Source: Liquidambar formosana
Taxonomy: Eukaryota > Streptophyta > Magnoliopsida > Saxifragales > Altingiaceae
Assembly: GCA_039720395.1 (NCBI GenBank)
Contig: CM077823.1
Coordinates: 36,376,536 to 36,440,535, forward strand
Length of the DNA stretch: 64,000 nucleotides
Direction of reading: 5' to 3'
Shown: piece by piece, positions 21,867-34,179 of the stretch
How positions within the stretch are numbered: the first letter of the stretch is position 1
Layout: each line of letters opens with the position of its first letter
Notes under the pieces: model-generated
The model's input: only the letters and a program-made list of their open reading frames with translations
Databases searched by the model: none
What the model was told of the DNA's origin: nothing
Made by a program: the position numbers and the translations under genes

Positions 21867-24800
21867 CTACTTGTTGTATAGGTGGACAATGGTGAACACA
21901 AAGAAACCCGCCATCTGCATCAAAAGTCCAAAATATTACATTACAACACTTCTTTGAAAATTCTCCATGAGGCCATGTTTGTTTAGTTGGAATGGAATGG
22001 ATGGAATGGAATCTCATTCCAATTCATTCCAAACAGCATGTTTGGATGAAGTAATTTGAATGGAAATGGAATCAAATAGTGTGTTTAAACAGGTATTTCA
22101 AATTCATTTTCATTCCAGACTATTTCAAGCATGAATCACATTCCATTCCTATCCATTCCATTCCAACTAAACAAACATGGCCTGAAATTAACGGAAACGC
22201 TAGTGCAACCAAGTCAAGGTTAAACACCCTAACACTCAGTTCAGCTTGGATGGGTGGTTACAGCTTTCATCCACAAGGAAGCTGAACAGGGTAACAAATG
22301 ATATGTGGACAATTTGGGTCATCGTTGCACGCAAGAAAGGTGAATTAAAAAAACAAAAAAGGAAGAAAGAGATCCCAACTACTGAAAAAAAAAAAGCTTG
22401 AAAATGCTGCCATTGAAAACGAGAGAGAGAAAGAGAGAGAGAGTACTGTACCATTGAAAACGCTGCCCCATAATAGGGATAAGCTGCTGGTAGAAATCTT
22501 TCATATTCATTGTGCCTGAAGGGCCGAACTGGAATCTGCATAACAATTTTCATTTATCTTTTTAAACAAATCAAGGTGTTTACAATAGCAGCCTACAAAG
22601 TAAGATACTATTACACTCGCATAGTAAACTGTTTTATACAATTTGAATAACCCAAGAAAACAAGAACACACCTGCTTTTGATAAAGCAAAAGTTGCACAA
22701 GTTGTTAAATTGGTAACTGACTTGCAGATCAGTAAATTATCTTACTCCGCTGGATTTCAAGCCACTTTATTAACCCTTGTTCAATTTAGGACTTAACCCA
22801 ATAGACAGAGCAAGCTACGCCCATAAAAGATTAAGACAACCAAAAAAACAAAAAAACTAAGGGATATATCTCACAGCTCTTCAACTTACAACTTGAAAGC
22901 ATACATCATGCTGTTCATTCAGTTTTATTTTAAGCTAAATAAGACTGTAAGCATAAATTTTGTTACCGAATACTGGTGTGGAGTTATTTTTATTTTTTGA
23001 ACTTTTTTTTTTGGTTTTTTTTTTTTTTTGGGGGGGGGGGGGGGGGTGTGGGAATAAATTTTTTTAAAAACATTGAGCAAAGGAAGTAAGAGGTTTTTGT
23101 GGAATGGGACGAAAGGTTTATTTAGTGCAGGTGCCAAACTGCTAGTAGAAAGAGAGAAGCCATTTTAGTTCAAATTGTTGGTATTTCGGGTAGAATTGGG
23201 TTAAAGATCTCATTTTAACTTCAGCAACCATTGTATATTTTGGGCATCTCCATAATAATATATGGAGGATCAGTGGTGAGAAGATTATATTGCATTGAAG
23301 TTTTGTTTTGTCTCTTTTTTTTTTTTCCATCAATTTTGTTCTTTACCTAGATGTAAATAAAGATAAATGGCAGTGGTGGCCTATATTACTGTTTTCCTAA
23401 GGCTAAACCTTATTTTGATATTTTTCACATTTCTAAAAATTATCTATACTTTTTTTTATGACGAGGAAATCCTTCAGGCAAACCCTAGGCCCATATAAGA
23501 CCCCACAACCCATATGGATCATGTAAGTCTAAGGCCCACAAGAACCATGAAACCTTGTGTGGGTGGCCCCAAAGGATTTAGCAAGAGTCGAACTCAGGAC
23601 CTTTGCTTCCTGAGGCGTAGTCTCTTACCAACTAAGCTTTCCTTTTGGGGTTAATATTTTTGATGAAGTATCCTTTGGGGTTAATATTATCAATAATTTT
23701 TTAAACGTTTGAATATCTATACTTGTGGTAATGTTTTTTTTTTTTCTTGTTTACAAAAAGAAGGATTAGTCCATGAGAAAACTAGCCCAATTTATTGATC
23801 AACTCAAATTGGAACAATTCTCATCAAGTCAATATTTCAAGTTAATACACAGCTTATCCAATAAGTAATTCCTTTTACATTTTTTTTGTTCACCAATTAT
23901 TATTCTCCAAAGAACTATGTAGAGTCTAGAAATGATTTTCCAAAAAATTACACACATCTAAGAACATTTTGTCTCCTAAATTATTATCTGAACCTTCATA
24001 GAATCACTCTTTTATTTGGACAACACTGTAAAAATTTTAAAAGGTCATAAATAGCATTAGGTCTATTGCTGTGAATGATGTTTCATTCTAAAGTCCACAC
24101 CAGGATCCATTACTCTGAACTCCAGAGAGTATATTGCAACGTTCTAACAAATTTTATAAATGAGAAATTAAGTACCTGCTTCGATAGAGATAGGCTTGAG
24201 TATCCAAGCCTTTGGTACTCAATCTTAAACTGGAAAACCCCATACACATCCGGAACCTTGAATGCTGTATAATACAGACCCTGCAGAAACAAGTCATTTT
24301 GTAGAGGTGTTCATAGAAAGAGGGTCGTGAAATGACAAGCAAAGTTTGAGCTTAGTAGTAAGATAAAACACCTTTTGATCAGTTGATAAGGTTTTCAAAA
24401 CATAGGGGCTCATCATGTAAAACTGCACTTGAACATCATCGGCTACATATGGTTCCCAGCTTGTTCCTGACCACTCATAAATCTCAACCGAATATTCCTA
24501 CCACAAAATTCTTGCTGTAAGTAGCAGCCAAATTCATTTTCTTTCTCGTTAAACACATCACTATACGCTTTTTGACATTGCATCAGCATGGATCAAAATA
24601 ATTACCAGGTCATCATTGATCCTGTACATTGCAGGTTCATCTGCATCGCCAGCTTTATGGTGACTTACATTTACAGCCTAGAGATCAAAACATGCCATAT
24701 TATCATGCAATGGCTGAGAATTCCAAAGGTAGTAATCGAGTAAATGCTTGAACTAATGAAGAATGGTAAATGCAATTGTCTAAACAAAGAACTATCATAT

Positions 24801-27800
24801 TATTGTTTCAACATCATTAGGTTAGAATGTTAGATATAACAAGACAGCTAATTGAAATGCCTCACCTTGAGAAAACCTCTTTCATGGAAAACCCATTTGC
24901 TAAGTTCAGCAAAAAACTGCTCATTACCAGATTTCTCATGGCTGTAATCACAAGATAGATTTTTCATAAATTTCTTGTTGTGAACAAAACAAACTGCTAC
25001 TATCAAGGAGCTTAAATGAAAAATAAAGAACAGAATAAACCACACATTATATATTTATATGTGTGCATGAAGATTTATTCAAAGTCTCATCTCATGGCTT
25101 TGCAAATATCATGGAGCTAAAAACTAAACAAACAGAGGAAACATCAACGACACAGATTGTCAGTATCACGAGGTTTAATGCTCATTTAGTTTATTTTCTA
25201 TTCACTGGAATATCTGAAAAACTTTGTAGTTTCCCAGGCATTTTTAACACTTGAAATTAAACTTAACATGTATTTTATCCCAGGAATACATCCTAGTTCA
25301 AAGCACACAATAATTATCAAATCGAAAGACCTGCATATGACATTATAGATGGTGAATCAAGTGATACATAGTACCAAACTTTTTTTTTTTGCTCCGAAGA
25401 AAAGACTAGATATAATACCAAACTAGCAGTGAAAGATTAAAAAGCGTGTAAATTGTAGATCAATAGGGATATCGTCATTTTTCCATGATACTCTTAAGGT
25501 AAGATGCTTCCTTGCAAATCTCAGTGCCTTCAAAATCTTCATCAAATGCAGTTAGATCAAAGGGACACCGTATTGGCATAATAGCATATCACCATACAGA
25601 TGTAAGATGTTTCAAAAGTTCACCATAGCAATAATTTAACATATTCGGCAAGGGTATTAGGGGTGGTACATAAACAAGGTTCCGCGCCTCCTAAAAGTTG
25701 CCAAGGCTTTTGGAGTGTGGTGTGCTTGTCAGTCTTAAGTGCTACTTCATCACCTCTATACAATCATGCCAATGTGTGGTCCTATGACTTTCCCTCTTTC
25801 CCATCTTACTCTTAGCAAAAACACATACACACAAACAAATTCAGCAAGGGGATCATATTTAAAAAACAAATTTTATGTCCAACGATGGCAACTTTTCAAA
25901 TCTATGCTAAAGAGGCTATAACTGCCGTTACAATAACTAGCACTGAAAAGATAATATGGCTCTGAATTCTGCAAATTCAATAAATTCAAATCAAGAAAAA
26001 TCATAAGATAGTTTTGGAAGCTGTAAATGAGATCCACACACAACAGAGGTATGTTAAAACTGTACTCACATAGTTGAGGTTCCAGCTTTTTGCACGCCTG
26101 ATCTGAAAAATCTGCATACAGATGCAAAGTTAATCAATATAAATCAGCACATACTCTAGAGGATCCTAGATCAACAATTTAATTACCACTACATACCTAT
26201 TGCCAAACATACTTAGTGAACCAGAGATCAAAATTCGAGCATTATTTCTCGCCTGCGGCCAAAAAATACCATTATCAATAAAGCGAATAAACAAACCCAA
26301 CACAAGACATGAGCAGAACCACCAAAGCACCACAAGAGACCACCCTATAAGGCTAATAGAATCTTCACAGTGGCCCAAAACTTACACTATCACTTATCAC
26401 TTGCCACCATGCTGACAAATCAAAACAACCCTCTTTGTTGTAAATCAAAGCATCATAAAGTCCCCAACTTGCTTAATAGATTTAAATAAAAACTATCAAT
26501 CATGTTCCAGAATAATAAAAGGTCTTTTTTTTTTTTTATAATAATACTATAAAACATAATTTTTTATTATATATATATATTTTTAAATATGGAGAATCAC
26601 CAATCCCGGTTAGGATCACCTGGGGGCACTCTCACCTTAACTGACTAACATGTATCTATACTCTATACAACTTATGCGAACACTGACAGATGCTAACATT
26701 GGCCCTTGCTTGCTTATCTTGTTCAATTATATTGTCTCCAGACGCGTTTCAGTGATTGCTTTCTTACCAATTTGTCTTGATGTGAATAAGTGTCTCCACA
26801 GTTTTTTAAGTAGAGAAGAAAAAATCGAGAGAATTAGAGAAAAGATGGGGAAAAAAATGAGAGAGGACTGAGAGCATTAGGTTCATTCACCTCCCAACAT
26901 ATTTTATATGTGATGTTTGATATAACATACCCATAATAACAAACCCCATATGCAGAAATAAGAACAGTCATTTCCTAACTACAATAGATGACCAAAATCT
27001 TTTCATTAACAAGATTGACCATCCAAATACTTACCAAAAGGTTTTTGTTCCTGTGCGTGTATGAATTTGTTCTGTTTGTTTCCTCATAATTGCATCTCCA
27101 ATTTTTTTACATTTTTTATTTCCTTTACGCACAAATATCAATAATTAGTTTCTTCCTCTGGGTTCGAAAGTGTCTTAGATGATTAGTTAGTTGTACTAAT
27201 TAAAAAGGATAGAAGGGAGTTGACTGCATTAAATCCAATTAAACAACCCAGGGGTCATTGCTGAGTGAAGCTATTAAGAACCACCAAGATGGCATAATTA
27301 AAATATTAAAGGCTCGGCTTATGGCTAACCAACACTTAGAAATTTGGTGTCCAGTGTGTTAAGACTTTCTCTTCTATAACTGGCCCAAATTCCCCTCCTA
27401 TCTTTCTTTTCCTTCTTTTTGTTGAATAAGAAACAACAAATTTTTTAAAATAAGATTATCACAAAGAAGGACAAAGTTTCTAACCTAAAAAAGAATATTC
27501 CAAAGATAAGATCCCCACCAGAACAAGAAGACAAAAAGCCACAAACCCGATAACCCCAAGCTCAAATCAATCAGAGATAATCAATGAGGATAAAAACTCC
27601 CACCGCAATGATTTCATGTTATCTCTGCCCTCTTAGCTGAAAAACTGGCCTTATATTATCGGATCTATGGTCCAAGACACAATGATATTCATCACCTCCA
27701 ATGTTCATATCTCCATTAACTCCCTCCCCTCTCTCTCCTCCATCCCATAATCACTGTAAAATCACCTCCACAAGAAGAACCAATAAAGACGGTTCCTGGA

Positions 27801-30800
27801 GCACCAACCATCATATACATGATATGAGGCAGGGCAAACTAAGTCGAGAGAAGGCCACACTATCAAACAAAAGAGATTAGACCAAGTAAAAGGGTCTTTT
27901 TTTTAATAAAGTAACCTATACATATCTCTGAGTAATTGAAGAGAGTTTTAACAAAGAGTCTTCTGTTCAAGAGATCATTGTTTGTTCATATGTTGATTGG
28001 GGAAATTGCAAAATGAAGTCTGTTGTCGCCCCTCTAATAGAAAATTTCTAAATCATTATTTATTGCTCTAAACCTAGAAAGAGGAGCTACTTCCCCGATC
28101 GGGGGAGTGAGCATAGCCAGCATGATGTTCTTTGACAGAGGATGATTTTGAGTAGGACCTTTGCCCATGTTGATCGTGTTCACTTGTGGGTGCCCCAGAA
28201 GGAGAAATCTTTATTTGCACAGAGGAGCATTAAATTCCTTGGCCATGTGGTGGATCCGGGCCATCCACCTTGGTGGAGCCAACAACCATTCAGTGAATTG
28301 TCTTGTGTTATTGCATTTCAAGACATTCACTGAATCCTTCATGATGTTTTGGTGGCAGGCGATTACATCAAATGTATGTATACTACAAGATATTGTACAG
28401 AAGAAAGTAATTTTGTAACAAGAAAAACCAAGAAGAATACCCGCATGGGTAGCTCAGTTGGTAAGCCTCTGGGATTAATACCTCGAGCTCTTGGTCTCGA
28501 GTCCTAGTCTTAATTGATACCTATGGCTTGCGGGAGGTTGTAACTTGTAAGAATCCAGGTTTGCCCCAATCCCACAAACGGTCAATAAGGTGGGGTCGGG
28601 GGTTCCATGCCATCAAAAAAAAGAAAGAAAAAAAAAGGAGAATAGAATGTAGTGGCTACTTCAAGTGTGAAGCCAGAGTATAAAGCCATCGCTTGTATTG
28701 CCAGTTAGATGATGTGAATTCAATTTATGTGAAATGTGAATACTTCAGTTACTTTTCCTTGAAGATGCCTTATGACAATCAATTAATTATGCATCGCTAA
28801 TGACCATATATTTCAGAGAAGAGCATTACATAATTTTTTTTTTTTTTTGATCAAGTAAAATTTGTATAAAAAGCAAGAAAAGCAGTACATAATTAAGTTG
28901 ATGATTACTCCGTTAGAGTTTTATTGCTGGGTAAGAAAACGGCCACTCTATAACACAATTGGGAGATGTCTTTACTAAAATCTTGCAACAGAGACACATA
29001 CGCACACACAAACATTTGATGAAAATTGCACCATGTTGGGCATAACTAATATCTATAGTCCAACTTTAGGGGAGTGTAAACAAACAAGTATTACTCTTCT
29101 TGTTATCACCACCATCATTATCATAATGAGAGTATTAACCCTAAGTTATATAAGAGATTTAATGCTTAATCAACCAAACACAAAACTGCTGTTCTTCTTT
29201 TTCTTCACATCTATAACTTTTCTTCTACCATTTGAAAACTGTGACAAAAAGCAATATGTAGAATTGAAAACAAACCATGAGGCACTACAGGAGCCACCGA
29301 TACAACAAATTCAGCAAATGGAGTGTGAAAGAGAGACTTGAGAATCAATCTACCTGCACAACTGAGACTAAAGAGATGGAAGAACCAGAAAGTGGTGGTG
29401 GATTTGACAACTTGGACTTTGGATTGGCAGAATAGGCTGAAGGAGAAGCAGAGAGAACCTTTAACACCTACAAATGGTGCATTTATCAATACAAAATAGT
29501 GCCAAAGCCAAGGAACTATCAAAATTTAAATGAGTATTTGAACTTTACATGTGTTTAACTTTTCTTTTTTTCCTTTTTTTGGGAATAACAAGGAAGCCCT
29601 GCGGCAAACCCCATGCCTATACGACCCACAACCTATATGGACTAGGTAAGTCCAAGGCCATGAGAACCATGAAACCTGGGTATCCCCAAGGGTTTAGCAA
29701 GAGTCGAACTCAAGACCTCCGCTTCCTAAGGCGTGGTCCCTCGCCAATTGAGCTACCCCTTGGGGTTACATGCATTTAACTTTTGCATTAGCATTCTATA
29801 GTAAGCAACAGACAAGATGGAAACAACTTACCAGGCTGTTCGCAGGATTTAATGAATGACCAATCCCTTGAAAAAGTACAGGAGCCTGTGGTAGATTTGT
29901 CAAAAAAAAAAAAAAAACTTTCTTGAGATACACAGAAAATAATGTTACAACCATTACTGGGAAACATATAATAACCTACAGGTCATAAGCCAGTGGCTGC
30001 GAGGTATATTAGACATTTTTCAACTCTTAAGGCTTTTTCTGAAAATAACAATATTAAAAATATGTTGATGAAGGGAAAAAGAAAGAAGGAGGTAGGAAAA
30101 TGGCTGCAAAAGCATCAAGGCATTTAAATAAACTAAATAAAAAATCTGGAACTGGTATCGTTTAATTAGAGCTCTGGAAGCACTTTAATTGCTTTCAAAA
30201 GCAAAATTTGCTTTAATCATTTCTTAGAAAAACAAGAGAAGTACTATCAAGTTTCAAAATGACAAACAAAAACTACCGAATTCAATCTTAAACACCACCT
30301 TCATATGTCAGAAATGACTTTAAAGTCAGCAAGAGATTATAGACATTAGTCAATAAATGAGGAGAAACGAATTTTAAAAGGCTGATGCAACAGTGTTGGA
30401 ATTCAGGCATGTGGCTCCACCATTCTCCATTATATACAATCTAAATGAAAGACTAAAAATGTCTGACTTGCCTTTATCTTCTCTCTTCCCAAAATCACAT
30501 CAGACTGAATGAAATCATCACTAGCAATCAATGTATGATCTCCTTCAGTGTCTGAAACTGCATAGCTGGTATGATCAATAACCATAGCTGCAGGATCCTA
30601 TAACCATAAACAATTGATTATACCAAATAATGAGAAACATTATTAAGCTTGAAATGAGGAAGAAAATACAGTAATTTAGTGGGCCCCAACCCACCTAAAA
30701 AAGGAAAACTTAAAAATAAAAGAGAGAGAGAGGACAGAAACTTGGTGTGTCATCTTCAATACAATATATTTTACTTACTTTATCCACAAACAAAAATAAT

Positions 30801-31021
30801 TAAAAAATGGCACTTAGAAGATAATTAAAGGAAAATACTCTCATGACAGTATTGTTTTGCAATGGCATACAGGGGGATATGCAACAGCTGTCCGCAAAAG
30901 CATATGGGCCCCACATGTCAGGACATGTGTCGGCATGTCCTCATGAGTCATGTCAACATGATGCTAGCCAGACTCATAATTAAGTACCATGTCAAACAAT
31001 GATCAAATTGGGAAAGAGAGA

Positions 31022-31054
<33 letters not shown>

Positions 31055-32890
31055 GGCGATCCGAAACAACTATAATCAGGATAGATGCCTATAGCATAAC
31101 GCTTACCTCATCAAAATCAACTCCACACTCAGTGGCAATCTCACGAATTAAATCAGATGCAGAAGCATCTGCTCCGAGAATTAAATCGTGACCCGAATCA
31201 ACAAAATCCAGTATAGCAGCCAGGTCAATGGATCCTCCAAAACCTGTAAAAATTATAATAAATAATGTTTTTTTATCCTCCAACTAATAAAGCATATATC
31301 TCCATTTTGAATGGGAAAATAATCGGGGAAAGACAATTTCTAATTTTTTTTAAGTGTAGTTAATTCACATAGAATCAGTAGCTCCTATTGGTGCAAGGGA
31401 GATGCTAACCACGGTCACAATGGTCAGACTGTCACGCTGTGATTGGGCTGTGCACAACAAGCATGTGCAGGGCCCATGTCATGTGTTGTGCACTGCCCAA
31501 TCACAACACGAAAGTCGGACCGTCGCAACTGTGGATAACAATTCCCCTTGATGTTAAATAGATAAACAGCAAGAAAAAGTTAAAATTTTCTGATCCATTT
31601 GGTTATGAAGAAAATGTGGGAAACATGGAGTCCATTATGATTTTGAATCTTATAGTGAAATGGACTGAACAGTATATGAAATGACCCAATAATCATGATG
31701 TGATTTGTCACTAAGAGAATGTGGAACATATTAAATAAACTAAGCTTTTAGATCTTAAGTAATTGTCTTTTGAGATCCATGAAAACAAAAAACTCACTCA
31801 ATTGATATTATACAGCCATTGGGCTTTGCTAAGGTAAACTTCCATTTTTCAGAAACAAAAACAGAACAAACCATAAAATCAAAAATTTTATTCTATTTCT
31901 TTTCCCCTCAATTTTCGCAGCAACCAAACAAGAATTATTGTAAATAAAAAACACAGTAAAATATCAGTAACTTACACTCAATCTTCAGAGAAAATATAAT
32001 AAATCCGTTTGATGGCTGAGAAAAAATGTTTGAGAAATAGAAATACACTAAGATTTTTAAATTTAAATTATCACCATTTGAGACCTGATAAAAAGTAAAC
32101 CTTGCTAAACTACGCTGATTTAAAAAAATTGTCTTCATTGAGGTAATCTTCCATTTTTCAGAAACCAAACCAAAATAAAACATGGAACTCAGAATTTTAT
32201 TTGCTTTGTTTCCCTCAATTTTTCTCGGCAACCAAACCTAAAATTACTGTAGATCAATAACATAGTACAATACCAGAAACTAACACTCAATCGTCCGAGA
32301 AAAATAGAATCATTCCGTTTATTTATTTATTTGTTTGTTTGTTTTTTGCTAAGAAGAAAACTAAAATCATTCCGTTTGATTGCTAAGAAAATGAAGTAAA
32401 ATTTTAAATTCTAAAATTAATATTTTCAGTCTCAAGTTTCCATCGTTTGAAATCCGTTAACAATAATAATAATAACAATAATTCCAGTCTCCCACACGGG
32501 ATTCAAAGTTCCATTTTCCAGGCTTTTCCTTAATTTTCTCGGCAACCAAACGGAGAATTACTACAAATCGATAACAGAGTGCTATATATGTGTATTTATA
32601 TACACATGTATTTAAAACTTACGCTCAATTGTTGGAGAGAATATGATCAATCCGTCATACAGATACTGCCCGTATCTCTGTAAACCGATCTTCGGATCGT
32701 CTGCAAGCTTGAAATCCAGCTCGTACCCGCGAGTCTGAAGCGACTTGAAGAATAGAGAGTGCGAGGATTTGATGGCGAAGTCATCGAGCAAGACGAGGAT
32801 GCGGCGATCGGTAGGGTTTTCGAGGGAGAAGGAGCTGCAGAGTAAGGTTAGAAGTGGAATTATGGTGACGAAGATCAGGAGTTTCGCCAT
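21867..32890 (-). CDS. OST48: OST48 subunit of oligosaccharyltransferase, 13 exons
   Basis: Encodes the 48-kDa subunit (DDOST/WBP1 family) of the ER-membrane complex that transfers the preformed glycan to asparagine on nascent proteins. Exons: 32623-32890, 31107-31243, 30472-30597, 29832-29885, 29354-29467, 26197-26252, 26070-26111, 24866-24941, 24606-24677, 24372-24497, 24176-24280, 22452-22535, 21867-21914. They join in frame to 435 residues, close to Arabidopsis OST48. Visible: N-terminal signal peptide (residues 1 to about 23), [80 protein letters not shown], and a C-terminal membrane helix in exon 13 ([15 protein letters not shown]). Intron 3 has a GC donor (AAG|GCAAGT); the rest are GT-AG. 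A telo-box-like AAACCCTAG lies just before the ATG. Introns hold SINEs and MITEs. Identity is very sure. Confidence 0.96.
21971..22182. mobile_element. Tourist/PIF-Harbinger-like MITE, 212 bp
   Basis: The left end GGCCATGTTTGTTTAGTTGG and the right end CCAACTAAACAAACATGGCC are perfect inverted repeats, continuing into GAATGG-type repeats. TGA flanks both sides (21968-21970 and 22183-22185), fitting a 3-bp target duplication. The GGCC(A/T)TGTTTG terminus is typical of Tourist-like MITEs. It lies in intron 12 of OST48. Confidence 0.8.
22990..23046. repeat. Poly-T followed by poly-G
   Basis: A T run broken by GG, then about 17 G, in intron 11 of OST48. It is the reverse-strand form of the Cn-An unit. 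Confidence 0.85.
23465..23655 (-). mobile_element. tRNA-derived SINE (family 1)
   Basis: Read on the minus strand it starts with an A-box-like AGCTTAGTTGGTAAGAG, then a B-box GAGTTCGACTC, then a tRNA-unrelated body (TTTCATGGTTCTTGTGGGCC). It is about three-quarters similar to the copy at 29575-29768. It lies in intron 11 of OST48 in sense orientation. Confidence 0.7.
28441..28630 (+). mobile_element. tRNA-derived SINE (family 2)
   Basis: Begins GGGTAGCTCAGTTGGTAAG (pol III A box), followed about 35 bases later by GGTCTCGAGTCC (B box). The body ends in CCATGCCATC and an A-rich tail. AGAATA occurs on both sides and may be a short target duplication. It lies in intron 5 of OST48, antisense to the gene. 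Confidence 0.7.
29575..29768 (-). mobile_element. tRNA-derived SINE (family 1)
   Basis: On the minus strand: GGGGTAGCTCAATTGGCGAG (A box), GAGTTCGACTC (B box), then CAGGTTTCATGGTTCTCATG and an A-rich 3' end beside the + strand T tract at 29567-29580. It lies in intron 4 of OST48, sense orientation, with the same body as the copy at 23465-23655. Confidence 0.75.
31024..31057. repeat. Poly-T followed by poly-G
   Basis: About 10 T then about 22 G, in intron 2 of OST48. Another member of the TnGn/CnAn set. Confidence 0.85.
31395..31549. mobile_element. MITE-like palindrome, about 155 bp
   Basis: The arms pair along their length: AAGGGAGATGCTAACCACGG on the left against a right arm whose reverse complement begins AAGGGGAATTGTTATCCACA; near the centre TGTGATTGGGC/TGTGCACAACA pairs with TTGTGCACTGCCCAATCACA. 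Flanking TTGGTGCAA and TTGATGTTA could be a worn 9-bp duplication. It lies in intron 1 of OST48. Confidence 0.65.
31830..32660 (-). repeat. Three diverged tandem copies spanning the end of OST48 exon 1
   Basis: The real exon-1 end and donor are at 32618-32660 (ATTGAGC|GTAAGT on the minus strand). Similar blocks occur at about 32280-32325 (ATTGAGT|GTTAGT) and 31971-32015 (ATTGAGT|GTAAGT), each followed by TTTCTCGGCAACCAAAC-like sequence on the plus-strand upstream side. One copy would encode [11 protein letters not shown], against [11 protein letters not shown] in the exon. Confidence 0.75.
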
Positions 32891-33172
32891 TGATGCTAGG
32901 GTTTATGAGCAGAGTGAGGGGTTGAGAGGTTCGGAGATCGTCACCAGTCTTCGCAGAATTTTGATGTGGTTAAACTGTTAAAGGTTGGTCTTTGGAAGAC
33001 CGGACCGGAGTACGAACCGGAAAGGTGGACTGTTCTCGGGTTCAAACGGTTCAACCGTTGCACCCGAAGGAAAGGGACAAAGGGCAATTGGGAATGAAGG
33101 TACTTGACTCCTTGACCCTTTGCTTATGATAAGCAACTCCCTCTCATAACGGGGGAAGATCCTTTCCAGTAC

Positions 33173-33725
33173 GGATTTGGATTTGTGCAGTCCATGGCCT
33201 CAACTGCACGGTGCAGTAGGCGTTGGATCAATGACGCGTGACGGAGCAGGAAATGGAGGGTAGATCTCGCGCCTGGCTGAAATGCTCCTTCCGTTTAACG
33301 CCGTCTGCCGTTAAGGTTCAAAATTCTGGAAACGCAGCGTTTTGGTTGCAAATCCATTTCGGGGGCAAAAGCTGATGCCTCCCCCATTTTCAATTCATTT
33401 TGTTCCCTCTCTCTCGTCTCTCTTGTCTCTCCCCTCCCCGCCGTTCCACTCTCTCTCCTCTCTCCTCCTGGCTCCGTTCCACTCTCGCTCGCCGGCGTCG
33501 TCCCAGATCTGCAGACCAGAAGCTCCCCCACCACCGGCGCAGGCGCAGGCGCAGAGGTGCGCCAGATCCACCGCCGCTGCCGCTGCCGTTGCTCCGACGC
33601 TGGTGCTCCGGCCGCTGCTCCGACGCCGCTGTGCTGCTCTGGCCGCTGCTATGCTGCTCCGGCCGCTGCTGGTTCCCCCGAAACCCCCTGCTGCCGCTGC
33701 TCCTCCTTCCTCGGCGCAGGTACTC

Positions 33726-33784
<59 letters not shown>

Positions 33785-34003
33785 GTGTAACCTATGTACT
33801 GTATAAATTTTTCGTTTTTATTTTTATTTTTTCGTAACCTGTGTATACCTGTGTATACCTGTAACATGTGTAACTTGTGTATACCTATAACCTGTGTAAC
33901 CTGTGTATACCTGTGATTTTTATTTTTTTATTTTTTTATTTTCGTTTTGTAACCTATGTATTCGAAGTTACTAAGCCCCTGTTCTGAAATTTTTTCTTTG
34001 TCC
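33173..34003 (+). repeat. Left long terminal inverted repeat of the MULE
   Basis: Similar to 41021-41699 in reverse, out to CTGTTCTGAAATTTTTTCT. It has a GC-rich block (33400-33720) ending in GGCGCAG|GTACTCG, a plausible splice donor, then a TA microsatellite (33730-33764) and a minisatellite of GTGTAACCTGTGTATACCTG units (33835-33917). The GC-rich block probably holds the transposase promoter and a leader exon. Confidence 0.85.
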
Positions 34004-34106
34004 CGCAAATTCCATATATATATATATCAAACCCCTATAGCAAAACCATGTGATGCTAGTAGACAGCTTACTACAAGAAGACTTTGACCAAGAGTGATGA
34101 ACTAGC

Positions 34107-34155
<49 letters not shown>

Positions 34156-34179
34156 GGGTTTAGACTGCTTGATCAATAC

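Noticed and set aside
33342..33806. 154-codon Pro/Ala/Ser-rich frame in the left inverted repeat (and the 201-codon equivalent at 40924-41529, - strand)
   Set aside because: GC-rich terminal-repeat DNA; splicing this frame to the transposase acceptor gives an immediate stop, so it is more likely a leader.
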